Shown: piece by piece, positions 1 to 10,023 of the stretch
How the letters are laid out: each line of letters opens with the position of its first letter
Numbering within the stretch: the first letter of the stretch is position 1
DNA from: Agarophyton chilense
Lineage: Eukaryota; Rhodophyta; Florideophyceae; Gracilariales; Gracilariaceae
Length of the DNA stretch: 64,000 nt
NCBI GenBank assembly: GCA_030374765.1
Contig: JARGXX010000001.1
Span: 1,240,001 to 1,304,000, forward strand
Direction of reading: 5' to 3'
Made by a program: the position numbers and the translations under genes
Notes under the pieces: model-generated
The model's input: the letters and a program-made list of their open reading frames with translations, nothing else
What the model was told of the DNA's origin: nothing
Databases searched by the model: none

Positions 1-8
1 AACTCTCC

Positions 9-938
9 ATGGCCGCCGTGGCGGGCGCTCTGGGATTGCTTCTCATTCAAAACATCGCCGCCGCCCTTGTAACCAATACCGCCAGAACCAGCTCTCCAGG
101 CTTCGATTCGGGAATCAGGCCGAGGGTTCGGCTTCCACCACGTCCGTCACCTCTAGTTATTGCAGCAGCAGGCCTTCCGCGAACTGGGTCAACATGGGTT
201 TACAACGTGCTTCGCATCCTTGCACGCATTCGAGATCCGAATTCCGTCGCAGGATGGTATGCTGATCTAATCAACATATGGAAGAATCACAAGACCAGAA
301 GGTACGAGCATATGAAAGAGTCATGGTTGACGGCATACAGATCATTGAATACAAGTCTGGTTATTAAGATGCACGGCCCAGGCCCCTTCAAACTATTTTC
401 ACATGGATCGCCGCTGGAAAAAGGAGCCGATCTTACAGTCATCACACATCGAGATTTGAGAACGGAAGTTCGATCATGGGTGTATCAAAATTGGAACTCA
501 TCAATACATTCTGGTGACATCAATTCAACACCATTTAAAGACCCTAATCAGTGGGTTCGAGTTGCACATCACATCTTGGACGAACGCAAGAGCACTTTGA
601 AATCAATCGGGAGCGGGCGCTTTCTAGATATCCGGTATGAAGAATGGAACAATCAACCGCTCGAGAAGCAGGTTGCCGTTATCAAACAAATCGCGGATGA
701 ACTTGATTGGGATTATACGTCAGCGGAGCTTATGGCGACAGCGATTGAAGCGGCAAGATTAGAACCTCCCGCCAACGACGCTGTGTTAATGTACAACCCC
801 GTGAACAAGCTGCATCCGGGACATACGAGGGTTGACGCAACAAATCCTGATTTCATTAAGGCATTGAAGAGCGGGTTTCGAGCCATCGAACAGGATACTG
901 ACAGCAGTTTGTTTCTTAATCTCAAACACTATACATGA
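9..938 (+). CDS. Membrane-anchored sulfotransferase
   Basis: A 309-residue protein expected to transfer sulfate from PAPS to an acceptor, probably in the Golgi lumen. Residues 1-22 are hydrophobic (MAAVAGALGLLLIQNIAAAL), as in a type II signal anchor. A proline/arginine-rich stem follows. The motif GLPRTGSTWVYNVLR (about 55-69) is the P-loop-like 5'-phosphosulfate loop of sulfotransferases, and VITHRDLRTEVRSW (about 143-156) matches the 3'-phosphate-binding segment. The acceptor cannot be read from sequence. In red algae, galactan sulfation is a natural candidate, which is inference. The ATG lies 8 bases into the window, so a longer N-terminus outside it cannot be excluded. No downstream partner gene is visible. 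Confidence 0.75.
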   Translation: MAAVAGALGLLLIQNIAAALVTNTARTSSPGFDSGIRPRVRLPPRPSPLVIAAAGLPRTGSTWVYNVLRILARIRDPNSVAGWYADLINIWKNHKTRRYEHMKESWLTAYRSLNTSLVIKMHGPGPFKLFSHGSPLEKGADLTVITHRDLRTEVRSWVYQNWNSSIHSGDINSTPFKDPNQWVRVAHHILDERKSTLKSIGSGRFLDIRYEEWNNQPLEKQVAVIKQIADELDWDYTSAELMATAIEAARLEPPANDAVLMYNPVNKLHPGHTRVDATNPDFIKALKSGFRAIEQDTDSSLFLNLKHYT

Positions 939-1338
939 TTCAAACGCAAGGGCTCGATACTAATGGGTACTTCGGGGATGCACCATTAAAAGTGACAGCG
1001 TATCTGAGCGTCATTAATTGTTCTCCTCCTGTCGCTTTCGAGACCTCAATGATCTGCATGAGGGAACATATTAGAGAGGAACGCTTCCAAGCAAAGGCCC
1101 AGGGACTGCTCGGAGAAAGACTTTGTTTTGACCGAGAATCATAATATTCACCGCCCGAAGATGGCTAAAAGGTCATTGGCTACGCAGAAATACATCCTGG
1201 TAGGTGTAGCCATGCATTCCATGAGGTCGTAGACGTCGGGTGTGTCTTTCGCAAAGGGTCAAGAACAACTGACCCATCCTTTTGGCAGACGGTGGGCGGC
1301 CGAGAACAGTTCCATGTCAATTTTCAAAAATCTTCATC
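939..1338. other. Intergenic, no gene seen
   Basis: About 400 bases between the sulfotransferase stop and the tRNA. It should hold the sulfotransferase 3' UTR. The A5 run at 1326-1330 is the Pol III terminator of the minus-strand tRNA. I see no coding region. Confidence 0.6.
1326..1330 (-). terminator. Pol III terminator of tRNA-Ser
   Basis: Five T on the minus strand, 8 nt beyond the tRNA 3' end: the usual oligo-T signal for RNA polymerase III release. Confidence 0.8.
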
Positions 1339-1419
1339 CGACAACGGAGAGATTCGAACTCTCGCCTCCGAGGAGATTGGATTAGCAGTCCAACGCCTTA
1401 ACCACTCGGCCACGTTGTC
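1339..1419 (-). tRNA. tRNA-Ser (anticodon GCU)
   Basis: The minus strand folds as a complete class II tRNA of 81 nt. The acceptor arms GACAACG and CGTTGTC pair perfectly. The D arm contains GGCCGAGTGGTTAAGGC. The anticodon stem TTGGA/TCCAA encloses CTGCTAA with anticodon GCT (plus-strand 1384-1386), reading AGC/AGU. A long variable arm (CTCCTCGGAGG) is typical of tRNA-Ser. The T arm is GAGAG-TTCGAAT-CTCTC. The discriminator base is G at 1339, the serine identity base. There is no intron and no encoded CCA. T5 follows on the minus strand (plus 1326-1330) as Pol III terminator. Confidence 0.97.
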
Positions 1420-2524
1420 ACCGATTGCTTGTTCTTCGGCATTTGTGCATTGTATCTATACCATAATTCCAAAGATAAGGTTCGAAGTTAAATTATAATA
1501 ATATCTAAAGGGTTTACGCTTTGTAGAAATGGCAATTTCATTGCGTTTGCTTAAGCAAATGACTACAATTCTCGCCAACATCCGAGGTACCGTCGTACGT
1601 AAACGACTAAAACCGACGCCTTGAACAGACATCAGCGCGAGCGTTCACCATCAAGTTTTATTTGTTATGCCAAATATTTCATGAAAAGGTTCGAACGGGG
1701 AGGAAACGGATGATCATGGGTAGCAAAATGCTGATGCATCTGAGAAATAACTCTGGCTACATACAGTATAACGCTTCCGTTCAAGGTGACCAAATGGCTC
1801 GGTGAACTCTATGCGCCGCGGAGGCAACGAAGGAACACGTTGGGTGCTGGGGCTCTGCCGCCTGTTTCCGGATGCAGGCCCTGCATTTTACTAGTTCTGA
1901 TACTCCATGCGGGTCAGCTTTCGCTGACCCCACTTTGTACTATCTTCATTCAACCAATTCTATGATCGTTCTCTTCGATATTCGAGATTGAGCATACTGC
2001 CAGCCACCGTATATGCCGCTCCTTGAAAACAATGGTTCAAACGATAGTGCTTCCTGAAACAGCCCAAACGTATTTTGGGCACGTACGTTCTGCTCGTCGT
2101 GGAGCGTCGACTTTCTGATGCAAGCATCAAAGGCTTGCAAGGCAAAAAAATGTTTTTGTCGGGTCAGAAATGGAAAAACGGCGTGCAGATAATCTGATTT
2201 CACCGGGGGCCTCTTTGGGTGCTCATCTGCTCTTTTTCTACCCGAGAAGGAAAAGCTCTTTAGAGATTCTCCGGAAGAGAAGAAGAAGAATGACGTAGGT
2301 CAAACCATGTTATGTGCTCTTGCGTTTTTCGGAATGCGTACTTCTGATGCTTTGCCAGATTGAATGGAGAACCTTAGTGCCTTTATAAGACTGAGAAATT
2401 GCATGCCCAGCAATCTCTTACAGGGTGAGAATCTACCTATTACACGTCGTAAGAACATAAATTGTGAATTTCAATCGCATCTGCATAGAGTATATACATG
2501 TTTTTTTAAACAACATGAATTACC
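1420..2524. other. Intergenic, no convincing gene
   Basis: About 1.1 kb upstream of the tRNA and downstream of the lumen-protein gene. A minus-strand open frame of 85 codons (1946-2203) has no ATG at its head, no recognised motif and no obvious splice partner. It might be a fragment or chance. Nothing else is supported. Confidence 0.4.
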
Positions 2525-3118
2525 TTAAACGCTTTCATTTGCAGAGTATTCCGCGTCATCCAGCGCCAGACCAGATAGTTCTTGTGGCGGTAACCTAGCT
2601 TCTCGGTAATACGCGTCCAAAAGAGTTACCGCTTTTTTGTAGTGTTCGACCATGTCCTTTCCGCTTGCTACTAATGCCATTTCTTTATAGAACCCATTGA
2701 CACTCTTCAGCATATCCCTGCTTCTCTCTCCAAGATAGTTATCTGAAAAACTTGTTGCAAATATGCTCAGAGCACGTCTTCCCTTCACATCGAATTGCTT
2801 GTCATTTATCAAAGCGGCGGCAGCGGACACATCCGCGCTTGTGACGCACGAACGAATTTGCTTCATAGCGTCTATTAGAGCAAGAATACGTGGATGATAA
2901 CGGTCGTAGGATCTCCGAGCCCCTACTGCGGTTCGGTCAGCTAGAGCTGGTAGAGGCCATATTTGTGTCAAGATAGGGATTGCAGTTATGGTTTTGAGAA
3001 CATCTCGTCTCGATAAACTTGCTGTAATGGCAGGCTTCCGTCCTTTTGAAACACTCTTCGACGCCGAGTGTGTGAAACAGTTGCCCCCGCCTCGAACAAA
3101 AGACGAAATGAAGGCCAT
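2525..3118 (-). CDS. Thylakoid-lumen protein with Tat signal, PsbQ-like
   Basis: A 197-residue plastid protein, by its signals a soluble thylakoid-lumen protein. It is bipartite. Residues 1-35 resemble a primary red-plastid transit peptide (MAFISSF, Ser/Lys-rich, early Phe). Then SRRDVLKTITAIPI...LPALA forms a twin-arginine signal with an AxA-type cleavage site near residue 61. The mature part is about 135 residues, mainly amphipathic helix, as in the PsbQ/PsbQ' oxygen-evolving-complex family. That assignment is weak: the sequence shows the targeting clearly and the fold only by composition. The frame is open upstream to 3157 but begins there with GTG; the ATG at 3118 gives the better transit peptide. 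No intron. Alternative: another helical lumen protein such as a Psb31-type subunit. Confidence 0.65.
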   Translation of the reverse strand: MAFISSFVRGGGNCFTHSASKSVSKGRKPAITASLSRRDVLKTITAIPILTQIWPLPALADRTAVGARRSYDRYHPRILALIDAMKQIRSCVTSADVSAAAALINDKQFDVKGRRALSIFATSFSDNYLGERSRDMLKSVNGFYKEMALVASGKDMVEHYKKAVTLLDAYYREARLPPQELSGLALDDAEYSANESV

Positions 3119-3897
3119 GTTCTGAATAGCACAATTAATGAACAGACCCAGCACCACTCGGGCTCTGAAGTTTATCCCTTTTTGCTAGGTTATTGAGAGG
3201 AACAATCACAGCGATGAGATTTCGACAACGGGTGATTACTGTTCCGTTCCCATTCCCAGCTCGTCCGAGGGAGGTGCAGATTTTCAGGAATAGTAACCAT
3301 ACAGTAGGTTTCAGTGTCCTGTATTTCGAAATTTACAAGACTTTATAAAAAGCTATCTCCTGAGTTGCTCTATTCCCGGTCACTGCTATCAGAAGGAAGA
3401 GTGCCCATGGCAATCAAGCCTTGTCCTCAGTGTCATGTCATTTTGGTTCCGCCTTTCTGATGCAGGCACCATTTTAGCATCCAGAAAGCTTCGACTATTT
3501 GCGCTGTAGCTGTTGCTGCCGTCAAAGAGTAAAGTTACATCAATTCCACAAGCAATGTGTGTCATGACCAGGTATTCTGTTGCATGCTAACGTCGCGGTG
3601 CATCCCCATCATTTTGTTGCCGCAAGACCGAAGCGGTCAGAGTTACAGGACATCTGTACGACTGCCGATCCAATACTGAACCATACCAGTTTGTTAGGAG
3701 ATTAGTCAGTTGTTGTTTTTGTTTTAGTTAAAGTTAGGTCTCGGTTGCTCCGCAGGCTTCTCATGGGCACAAGACCAAATGCCTGAATCATGTCAAACCC
3801 TCTTATCCAAATAACTTTCCGAAACAAATTTCTGCTCCGTTGATGCCTTGAACGATGACACTTCGCACATCACGCATTCAGAATTCGAATCTCTACT
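3119..3897. other. Intergenic, no gene seen
   Basis: About 780 bases between two tandem minus-strand genes. It contains the 5' region of the lumen-protein gene only if transcription starts within 3119 upward, and the 3' flank is on the other side. No supported coding region, RNA or repeat was seen. Confidence 0.4.
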
Positions 3898-5703
3898 TCA
3901 TACTGATTCAGATATCGAAGTCTGAAATAGTGATCGCGTTCCATAGCTCTTTGTTTGCATCTCCTTTAGCCTCGATATAGCCCTGCGAAATGCGAAGGCT
4001 TCATCTTCACCAGTGTACAAAGTACTTCCGGAAACAGCTCTGTTTTCAGCACCAACGCCTTCTTTGGCTACTTCCGTCTCAAATTGTAGACCTTCCGCTA
4101 TCTCGGCCTGGTCAGTACCCGGAGTAACCCCGCTGAACATTTCATCGATGTTTGTTGCTTCCATACGCATAACTAAACGAACTTTATGTTCGTAGCATAC
4201 ATCAACAAGCGTAATAAATCGGCGTGCGAAGTTGCGAGTGTTCGAAGTGAACACGGGTATAACATCTGTAACAAAAATGGAGGACACATGATCCGCAATT
4301 GCTCGGTAGTCCGCCGCACCTACGGGGGCTTCAATAAGCTCTACGACAGACATCTGTACGGCATCTCCTCCTACCCGTTCTGCAAATATTTGTCGACCGT
4401 ACGCAACTTTCCAAACCTTAGAAACCACATCATTCCAATCTCGCCCGGTGAATCGTCTCCAAACTTCTTCCACTCGCTGTTCTTCATGTTGGGCAAAATA
4501 AAGGCGTTGTCCTTGATCTTCTTCTGACAATACTTCTCGGAAATCTTCGCCTTCAAGACGGATTAGATTGCAACGTTCGTGAAGGAGGTCTAGAAACGGA
4601 CGAAAATCAGCCGCTTGCAATTGGCTGCGGTTCAATTCTGAAGGAGACCTATTTGCTGTGAAGCAGATTATTGTACCAGAATGCATTAGCCTGCCCAGGA
4701 TTCCATGCATAAGACGAGCATCAGTCACATCAGCCACTTGAAACTCATCAAAACAGAGCAAACCACCGCCAGTTCCAGCCGAGTTCACGCGTCCAAGCCT
4801 GCCAACTACGGCGTCTAATGGGTGAAAGAACCCTCTGCTGGCACGTTCGCGTTTTGTTAGAGTGTCATACTTATGGAGCAGTTCATAAACGGAAATCATA
4901 AATGTATGATAATGTACTCGTGCGCAAGAGCCTAGCACGTCGTTTGCGCATTCAAAGGCCATGTCCATCAGGAGGCTTTTCCCGCAGCCTACATCCCCGT
5001 GCAGATAAAGACCAGCGGGTGGTTGAGGGGCAGCAGGAGCTTCGGGGAGACCAAAATATTCGTTTGGAAGCGCATTCAGTGGCGTATCTGATGGGATTCC
5101 GTTGATTACATATCTTATTTTTCGCCATGCGTCGCCCACAACACCGAGCTTTGAGAGCCTTGCAGCTTCGTGCCTTAAAATGTCATGCCGTGATTCTTCA
5201 ATAGAGAAAAGTTTGTTCGCGTGGGACTCCATGGCCTCTACGTATGGAGGCAAATCGCGGATGAGGGCATCCAGCTTTGGAAGCGCTTGCTCCTGCGGAT
5301 TGCTGGCCTTCAGCAGACCGGAGCGCACGGCAGCGGCGTGAAGGTGCGATGGTAAACGACGAATGCGTTGGATGTGGCGCATGATAGGTTCTGATAGTTG
5401 CTGCATGCTGGAAAGGAAGGACAAAGTCGCATTAAGCAGGCAAAAAAAGGCGGAGAGAATTGGGGCGACAGGCCCGATGATTGTGTATGTAGCAGAAGGC
5501 GCGGCTAGACGAAGAGGAGGTGGGATGAAGAGGGCCGGCGCTCCATCTGACATGGGCGCATGAGCAATGGGGTCGTTAGCGGCCAAGACGCGTGGCGATT
5601 GGTACTCTGGCGCCTCAAATATCTGAGCGGATGTGATGTAAATCGATCCAGCTAATCGTGCCGCCAGTGCAGATTTTTGACTGCGTACTGCTCCATTCCT
5701 CAT
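3898..5703 (-). CDS. AFG1-type mitochondrial AAA ATPase
   Basis: A 601-residue AFG1/LACE1 (bacterial ZapE) family ATPase. In yeast and animals these act at the mitochondrial inner membrane in quality control of respiratory-chain subunits. Walker A is GDVGCGKSLL at about 236-245 and Walker B is LLCFDEFQVAD at about 315-325. A sensor-like segment is CFTANRSPSELNRSQL, followed by the family hallmark DFRPFLDLL. The C-terminal third (DVIPVFTSNTRNFARRFI, LVDVCYEHKVRLV) is also typical. The N-terminus is basic with few acids (MRNGAVRSQKSALAARLAG), fitting a mitochondrial presequence. A hydrophobic stretch at about 74-98 may be a membrane segment. It is somewhat longer than usual because of the N-terminal extension. 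Single exon. It follows the RETICULATA-related gene by 123 bases on the same strand. Confidence 0.92.
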   Translation of the reverse strand: MRNGAVRSQKSALAARLAGSIYITSAQIFEAPEYQSPRVLAANDPIAHAPMSDGAPALFIPPPLRLAAPSATYTIIGPVAPILSAFFCLLNATLSFLSSMQQLSEPIMRHIQRIRRLPSHLHAAAVRSGLLKASNPQEQALPKLDALIRDLPPYVEAMESHANKLFSIEESRHDILRHEAARLSKLGVVGDAWRKIRYVINGIPSDTPLNALPNEYFGLPEAPAAPQPPAGLYLHGDVGCGKSLLMDMAFECANDVLGSCARVHYHTFMISVYELLHKYDTLTKRERASRGFFHPLDAVVGRLGRVNSAGTGGGLLCFDEFQVADVTDARLMHGILGRLMHSGTIICFTANRSPSELNRSQLQAADFRPFLDLLHERCNLIRLEGEDFREVLSEEDQGQRLYFAQHEEQRVEEVWRRFTGRDWNDVVSKVWKVAYGRQIFAERVGGDAVQMSVVELIEAPVGAADYRAIADHVSSIFVTDVIPVFTSNTRNFARRFITLVDVCYEHKVRLVMRMEATNIDEMFSGVTPGTDQAEIAEGLQFETEVAKEGVGAENRAVSGSTLYTGEDEAFAFRRAISRLKEMQTKSYGTRSLFQTSISESV

Positions 5704-5826
5704 TCAATGGACCCATTCAGTGGAATCACACGTCACGCCCGAACGGATGTGACGTTGGAGTTGTAGAAAGAGGGCTCGTTCCGAGCTCACTATTGCCTAA
5801 CCTATACCTCCGCAATCTGGAGCTCC

Positions 5827-6936
5827 CTACTGAAGTCCCCATTGCCTTGCCCACGGCAACCACCAAGCGCTGCCGATGTAGCTGTTGGTAGCGCGCAACG
5901 CAAACGTCACTAGTCCGAGAAGCGCCGCATTCGCTCCGAACACCTGATCCAAGACTCGTTGTTCGATGCAGTTCACAGCCTGGTACCTAGTGTTAGAATT
6001 CACCATTAAAAATGAGCCCCAAGCTATGCTGTTCGGTACCACCGGAGCCAGTTTCACATTGCCGATCTTGTTTCCGCTCTCATTTCTCACTTTTACCAGC
6101 CAGCTCGTTAGTCCATGCCCAACCATAGACGACGAGAACCCAACGATTCCAAACTGTATGCCTTTCCACACGAATGCTACTATTCTCTCAGTTAGCATGA
6201 AGTTTCCCACCTGCCCGGCGTGTCGCGGCAGTGTCCGTATGGGGCCTCCTACCATAGCCACTGGGCTAAGTAACCACACAAGCATCGCGTCACCAAATAG
6301 CTCAAGAGCGATGTCGCTGAGATAAAAATCAAACTCGTTCCAAAAGCGACCTTTTCTTCCCTGCACTTCAGCCACCGTCTTCGTAGTGAATCCAATACCC
6401 AACTCCACTCCCATCTGAAGAGGAAGTCGTGAATTAGCCATTAGTCGAAAGCGCAGCGCCGGCCACCGACGTGCAATTCCCCCAAGGATGGGCATGGCGT
6501 ACACCTCCCTCAGTCGCTTACCATGTTCGTCAGTCACGGTTTCTCGAGCGACTTGACCAGAACCTACCTCTTCCTCTGGTTCTTCGGATTCATCTTCCCA
6601 ATTCGGACCATTACCTTCATTCCCATCCCCGTTTCCATTCGGAGGCACCCCATTTCCGGAGTCGATTCTTTGGAAACTTTCTTCAGAAAACTTATCCTGC
6701 AGAACGTTTTGGTCTGCAGCGTTTCCTTCTATCACACCTTGGGCGTTCGGCGAGTCGAAACGCGATATGCTTTCGGGATCCGGGCGGAATATATTTCTAT
6801 CTCGGCGAAAAGCTTCGTTGTATTTGACGCCGCGTCTAAGCTTCATCGATATCGCAACGCGATTGGAACACAGCATAGGTCGATGCGAATCTCGGCCGAG
6901 TAGCGGCGTGCCTAGTAGAAACGCCGGCCTGTTCAT
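5827..6936 (-). CDS. RETICULATA-related plastid envelope protein (DUF3411)
   Basis: A 369-residue protein of the RETICULATA-RELATED family, plastid envelope membrane proteins affecting leaf mesophyll and amino-acid homeostasis in plants. The transport substrate is unknown. The N-terminal 150 residues are low-complexity and acidic (NGNGDGNEGNGPN, EDESEEPEEEV) after a plausible transit region. The conserved region covers about 150-365 and shows the family blocks GVELGIGFTTKTVAE, FWNEFDFYLSDIALELFGD, a segment ending in SSNLRYQ-like NSNTRYQ, the IEQRVLD block, and the C-terminal FALRATNSYIGS...ARQWGLQ. Several hydrophobic segments are present. Single exon, ATG at 6936. Confidence 0.9.
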   Translation of the reverse strand: MNRPAFLLGTPLLGRDSHRPMLCSNRVAISMKLRRGVKYNEAFRRDRNIFRPDPESISRFDSPNAQGVIEGNAADQNVLQDKFSEESFQRIDSGNGVPPNGNGDGNEGNGPNWEDESEEPEEEVGSGQVARETVTDEHGKRLREVYAMPILGGIARRWPALRFRLMANSRLPLQMGVELGIGFTTKTVAEVQGRKGRFWNEFDFYLSDIALELFGDAMLVWLLSPVAMVGGPIRTLPRHAGQVGNFMLTERIVAFVWKGIQFGIVGFSSSMVGHGLTSWLVKVRNESGNKIGNVKLAPVVPNSIAWGSFLMVNSNTRYQAVNCIEQRVLDQVFGANAALLGLVTFALRATNSYIGSAWWLPWARQWGLQ

Positions 6937-8029
6937 GTTGTGAGTGCAATACGTGAGCTTATAACGGAGGTGAGAGTTTGGCGCCGGGATACGCTAAGAA
7001 CTGGAGGTAAGTAGGTTTGATACCCTTCGTACATCATGTATGGGAGCAGCCCGCGCAAACCAGCGACATCAATTTTCTCTTCTGGGCGCACAACGGATTT
7101 TCGGACAATTCGTCAGTATCAAAAGGAGTTTCGGTTGCTCTACATCATTCTCAGGCTTGTTTGAACATGCGTGATATTCCAGTGCTGATGAGGATCATAC
7201 AAGGTCCTGTCCGGGATAAGCGCAAGAACATCGCTAGTGGGATTTCAGTGGTGGGAGACCGGGCTCCATCTTCTTTGACCAACGCACATGCTTGCCCTCT
7301 TCTGCCACGTGAGTGGGACTGATAGAAGTAGTCTGTTATCGGGACATGTGCGAGGCTCCTGATGCCCTTGTACTTTGGACAGGAGGCGCGAAGGAGCTAA
7401 ATGATGCCCGGTTCACTTTATTTCGATCTGTGATCACGCGTTAGAGCAACACCGCAGTGTATCGTCCAAGGACGTTCAATGCTCGAGATTGTTTCTTCCA
7501 TTCTCACCACGAGTTGAGATTCGCAACTACGTATAAAGTACATACGATTTTGATTTGTCAAGGTCGGTGAAGTAAATTATGTTGCCTGTGATCTACGTCA
7601 TACATTGCAAATGCTCTGCAACTAGTGCGCCCTCTCTCCTCTCCTATTTTGAAGGACTTTAGCCGACGTATCTGGATGAAAGACTCCTTTTACAATAAAT
7701 GCACGTTAAGCTGTAAGGTTTTCGTCCATCCAGGGAGAATCAAGACCTCGGTTCTTGAGATCGAAAACACATGTTGTGATTCTTTGAGACTATATGATGC
7801 TCAGTCGATCCAGCTTGGGGCTTTTCACTTGTTCAAATCTAGTTCTCCCTGTCACAACTGCAATGATATTCCTGGATATTCAGGTCTTGACAAGGGCTTG
7901 CATTAAACAACTGGCCCCTTGTTGAAAGGAGGCAAAATGTGGCATCTGAGAGCATGCCAGCCACAACTAATACATATTCGAGACGAACTGCGCATGATAA
8001 GAACTCGGAACCAAGCGAAAAGTGCTACA
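6937..8029. other. Intergenic: promoter of RETICULATA-related gene, 3' flank of fibrillarin
   Basis: About 1.1 kb. The left part is upstream of the RETICULATA-related ATG, the right part downstream of the fibrillarin stop. Plus-strand open frames here (for example 7017-7322) start without ATG and carry no recognisable domain. I see no RNA gene. Confidence 0.4.
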
Positions 8030-9076
8030 TCACGAGGCAATCTGCTTCTTTTTCCGCTTATACACCCCCACTACAACACAGTGATCTCTTTCGTATGGCT
8101 CCAAAGAGAGCTGTTCCAACGGCTTGAGCGACATTCCCCTGAGCTTGTCTACTTCGTTAGCAAAGACGGCCGCAGCAGGAGCCGTGGAATCGATACAATT
8201 TGCCTTGATAGAAATCATATAATGACCACCGGTCTTGAGATAGAACTGTGCATTGATACCCACGATTCGAGCTTGATCAGGTTGGGCGACATCAGCAAAG
8301 ATTACGTCGACCATGCCAACCAACATGCGGTACTTGGCAGGGTGTCTGGCATCTTCGATGATTGGAACGATGTTGGTTCTTTTCTTGGCCAGGTTCACCA
8401 AGTCCCTGCCCGATCTAGGGGAGAACTCGACAGCGTACACAACACCGGTAGGCCCAACGATGTCGGAAACGTGTGAGACCGTGGTTCCGGAGGCGGCTCC
8501 CAAGTAAAGTACCTTTGACCCTGGCTTAATCCAACAGTTGTCAATACCGCCCACGATACCGGCAGCCAATTTTGATCTGAAAGGCGACCAGAAGCGGTAT
8601 TCAATCTTGTCCTTAATGTCAGTGTCCCCTTCTTTCCTGGTCACTTCCACTTGAACACGCTTCTCACCATATACACTTTCTCCCACTACCATATTCTTCG
8701 TGGCGAGCGCATCATCTTTCCCTTTAACCATAAACATGCCCTCATGCCTGAAAGGTTCGACGACAACTCGAGAGCCACCCCTTGCGCCCAGACCCCTTCG
8801 AGGGCCGCCACGTCCTCCACCACCTCCCCTGCCTCGCCCTCGACCACCACCACGGAAACCACCTCTACCGCGGGGTTTAAAACCTCCTCGGTCGCCAAAA
8901 CCTCCTCGGTCGCCGAAGCCTCCTCCATAACCACCACCCCCATAACCGCCACCACCCCCATAACCACCACCACCACCACCTCCATACCCACCAAAGCCAC
9001 CCCTTCCGCCGCCGCGCCCGCCGCCGCGTCCGCCGCGCCCCCCTCGACCTCTCCCGCCCCGAAGCGTGTATACCAT
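8030..9076 (-). CDS. FBL: Fibrillarin, box C/D rRNA 2'-O-methyltransferase
   Basis: A 348-residue nucleolar methyltransferase, the catalytic subunit of box C/D snoRNPs. It 2'-O-methylates rRNA and methylates histone H2A glutamine in other eukaryotes. The N-terminal 85 residues are a glycine/arginine-rich domain ([20 protein letters not shown]) with GGYGGG repeats. The fibrillarin fold follows: [12 protein letters not shown], the SAM-binding [36 protein letters not shown], and [11 protein letters not shown]. The Lys-Asp-Lys-His catalytic set is visible (RSKLAAG, ADVAQP, ISIKAN, ERDHCVV). The frame is open upstream to 9274, but the ATG at 9076 starts exactly at the conserved GAR domain and is matched in the tandem copy. 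Single coding exon. Confidence 0.98.
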   Translation of the reverse strand: MVYTLRGGRGRGGRGGRGGGRGGGRGGFGGYGGGGGGGYGGGGGYGGGGYGGGFGDRGGFGDRGGFKPRGRGGFRGGGRGRGRGGGGGRGGPRRGLGARGGSRVVVEPFRHEGMFMVKGKDDALATKNMVVGESVYGEKRVQVEVTRKEGDTDIKDKIEYRFWSPFRSKLAAGIVGGIDNCWIKPGSKVLYLGAASGTTVSHVSDIVGPTGVVYAVEFSPRSGRDLVNLAKKRTNIVPIIEDARHPAKYRMLVGMVDVIFADVAQPDQARIVGINAQFYLKTGGHYMISIKANCIDSTAPAAAVFANEVDKLRGMSLKPLEQLSLEPYERDHCVVVGVYKRKKKQIAS

Positions 9077-9460
9077 TGATTCAGTCCTGAAAGAGGTACC
9101 AGTCGAGCTTCGGCAAACTTGCTGAGCCCGCGGTGAAAGTCCACGCGAATACTCGCTGTGACAATGAAGATTTAACGCCTTCAGACTGCCAGCCGCCGCC
9201 GCCGGCCGACTTTTTATTGTGCACATCACGTGTGAACGGGTGAACGCCATGGCGAGTGCCAGTCGACGGTCCACAGGGCGTCATTCACCATTTCTCGCAA
9301 ATATGTCTACTGTAGACTGTACGGCTTGCACAAAAGTGGGGCAAATACTGCAGTACGTGAGGAAAGCAATTAACAATGCTAAATAAAACCCTTGAGGAAT
9401 TCTCCCTTCGGATCGTGACAAACCGGGCTGGATAATGCCCGTTTTGACACGAATCTGCGA
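8690..9460 (-). repeat. Tandem duplication, unit 1 (parent fibrillarin promoter and GAR)
   Basis: This block, from inside the fibrillarin coding region through its promoter, is repeated in the same orientation at 9528-10250. Shared landmarks are CATATTC at the left edge (8690/9528), the ATG region, CGTGTGAACGG, CCACAGGGCGTCATTCACCA and GGATCGTGACAAACCGG at the right. The two units differ by many substitutions and small indels, so the event is not recent. Confidence 0.85.
9211..9217 (-). promoter_or_regulatory. TATA-like element of fibrillarin
   Basis: On the minus strand ATAAAAA lies about 136 nt before the ATG. The tandem copy has TATAAATA at the matching place, which supports this as the core-promoter position. 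Confidence 0.4.
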
Positions 9461-9560
9461 GGGAGCTGCACATACGTGAGCAAGTTTATATGGCGGGTAG
9501 GTAATTACTACCATGATAACGCATTGCCATATTCATCGCGGCGAGCGCATTATCTTTCGC

Positions 9561-9878
9561 TTAAACCATGAGCATGTTCCCATGCCTGAAAGGCTCGACG
9601 ATGACTGAAGAGCCACCCCTTCCGCGCAGACCACCTCGAGCGCAGCCGCGTCCTCCACCACGGGAACCACCTCTACCGCGGGTGTTCAGACCTCCTCCTT
9701 CTCCAAAGCCTCCTCGGCCGCCTCGGCCGCCTCGGCCGCCGGAGACTCCCTCGGAGACTCCCTCATAACCACCGCCTTCTTCACCTCCATATCCACTAAA
9801 GCCACCCCTTCCACCGCCGCGTCCGCCGCGTCCTCCGCGTCCTCCTCGACCTCTCCCGCCTCGTACCGTGTACGTCAT
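9561..9878 (-). pseudogene. Truncated fibrillarin copy, GAR domain only
   Basis: A 105-residue open frame starting [16 protein letters not shown], parallel to the parent [13 protein letters not shown]. It runs through a Gly/Arg-rich region and SSVIVEPFRHGNMLMV, then ends: the codon matching the parent Lys after MFMV is TAA instead of AAA. The whole methyltransferase fold is missing, so it cannot be catalytic. The GAR frame itself has no internal stop despite clear divergence, and a TATA-like box is kept. It may be a plain pseudogene, or it could yield a short GAR peptide; the sequence does not decide. Confidence 0.8.
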
Positions 9879-10015
9879 TGATTAAGTCCTGAAAGAAGAA
9901 CAACTAAAGCTTCAGCGAAACTGGAAGAACTCGCAATGAAAGTCTAAGCTTGTTGACGATGAAGTCAAACAGGCTTGTCTCTTTTCGATGGGTGTGGTCT
10001 TCGCTGGCGGCCGAT

Positions 10016-10023
10016 TATTTATA
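10016..10023 (-). promoter_or_regulatory. TATA box of the truncated fibrillarin copy
   Basis: TATAAATA on the minus strand, about 140 nt before the copy's ATG and aligned with the parent's weaker ATAAAAA. Confidence 0.4.

Noticed and set aside
1946-2203. 85-codon minus-strand frame
   Set aside because: Begins with GTG, no ATG at its head, no recognisable domain; kept only as a note.
7017-7322. 101-codon plus-strand frame
   Set aside because: Starts from TTG, no motif, no neighbour support.
8651-9144. Thr/Pro-rich and Val-rich frames over the fibrillarin N-terminus
   Set aside because: Shadows of the repetitive GAR coding region.
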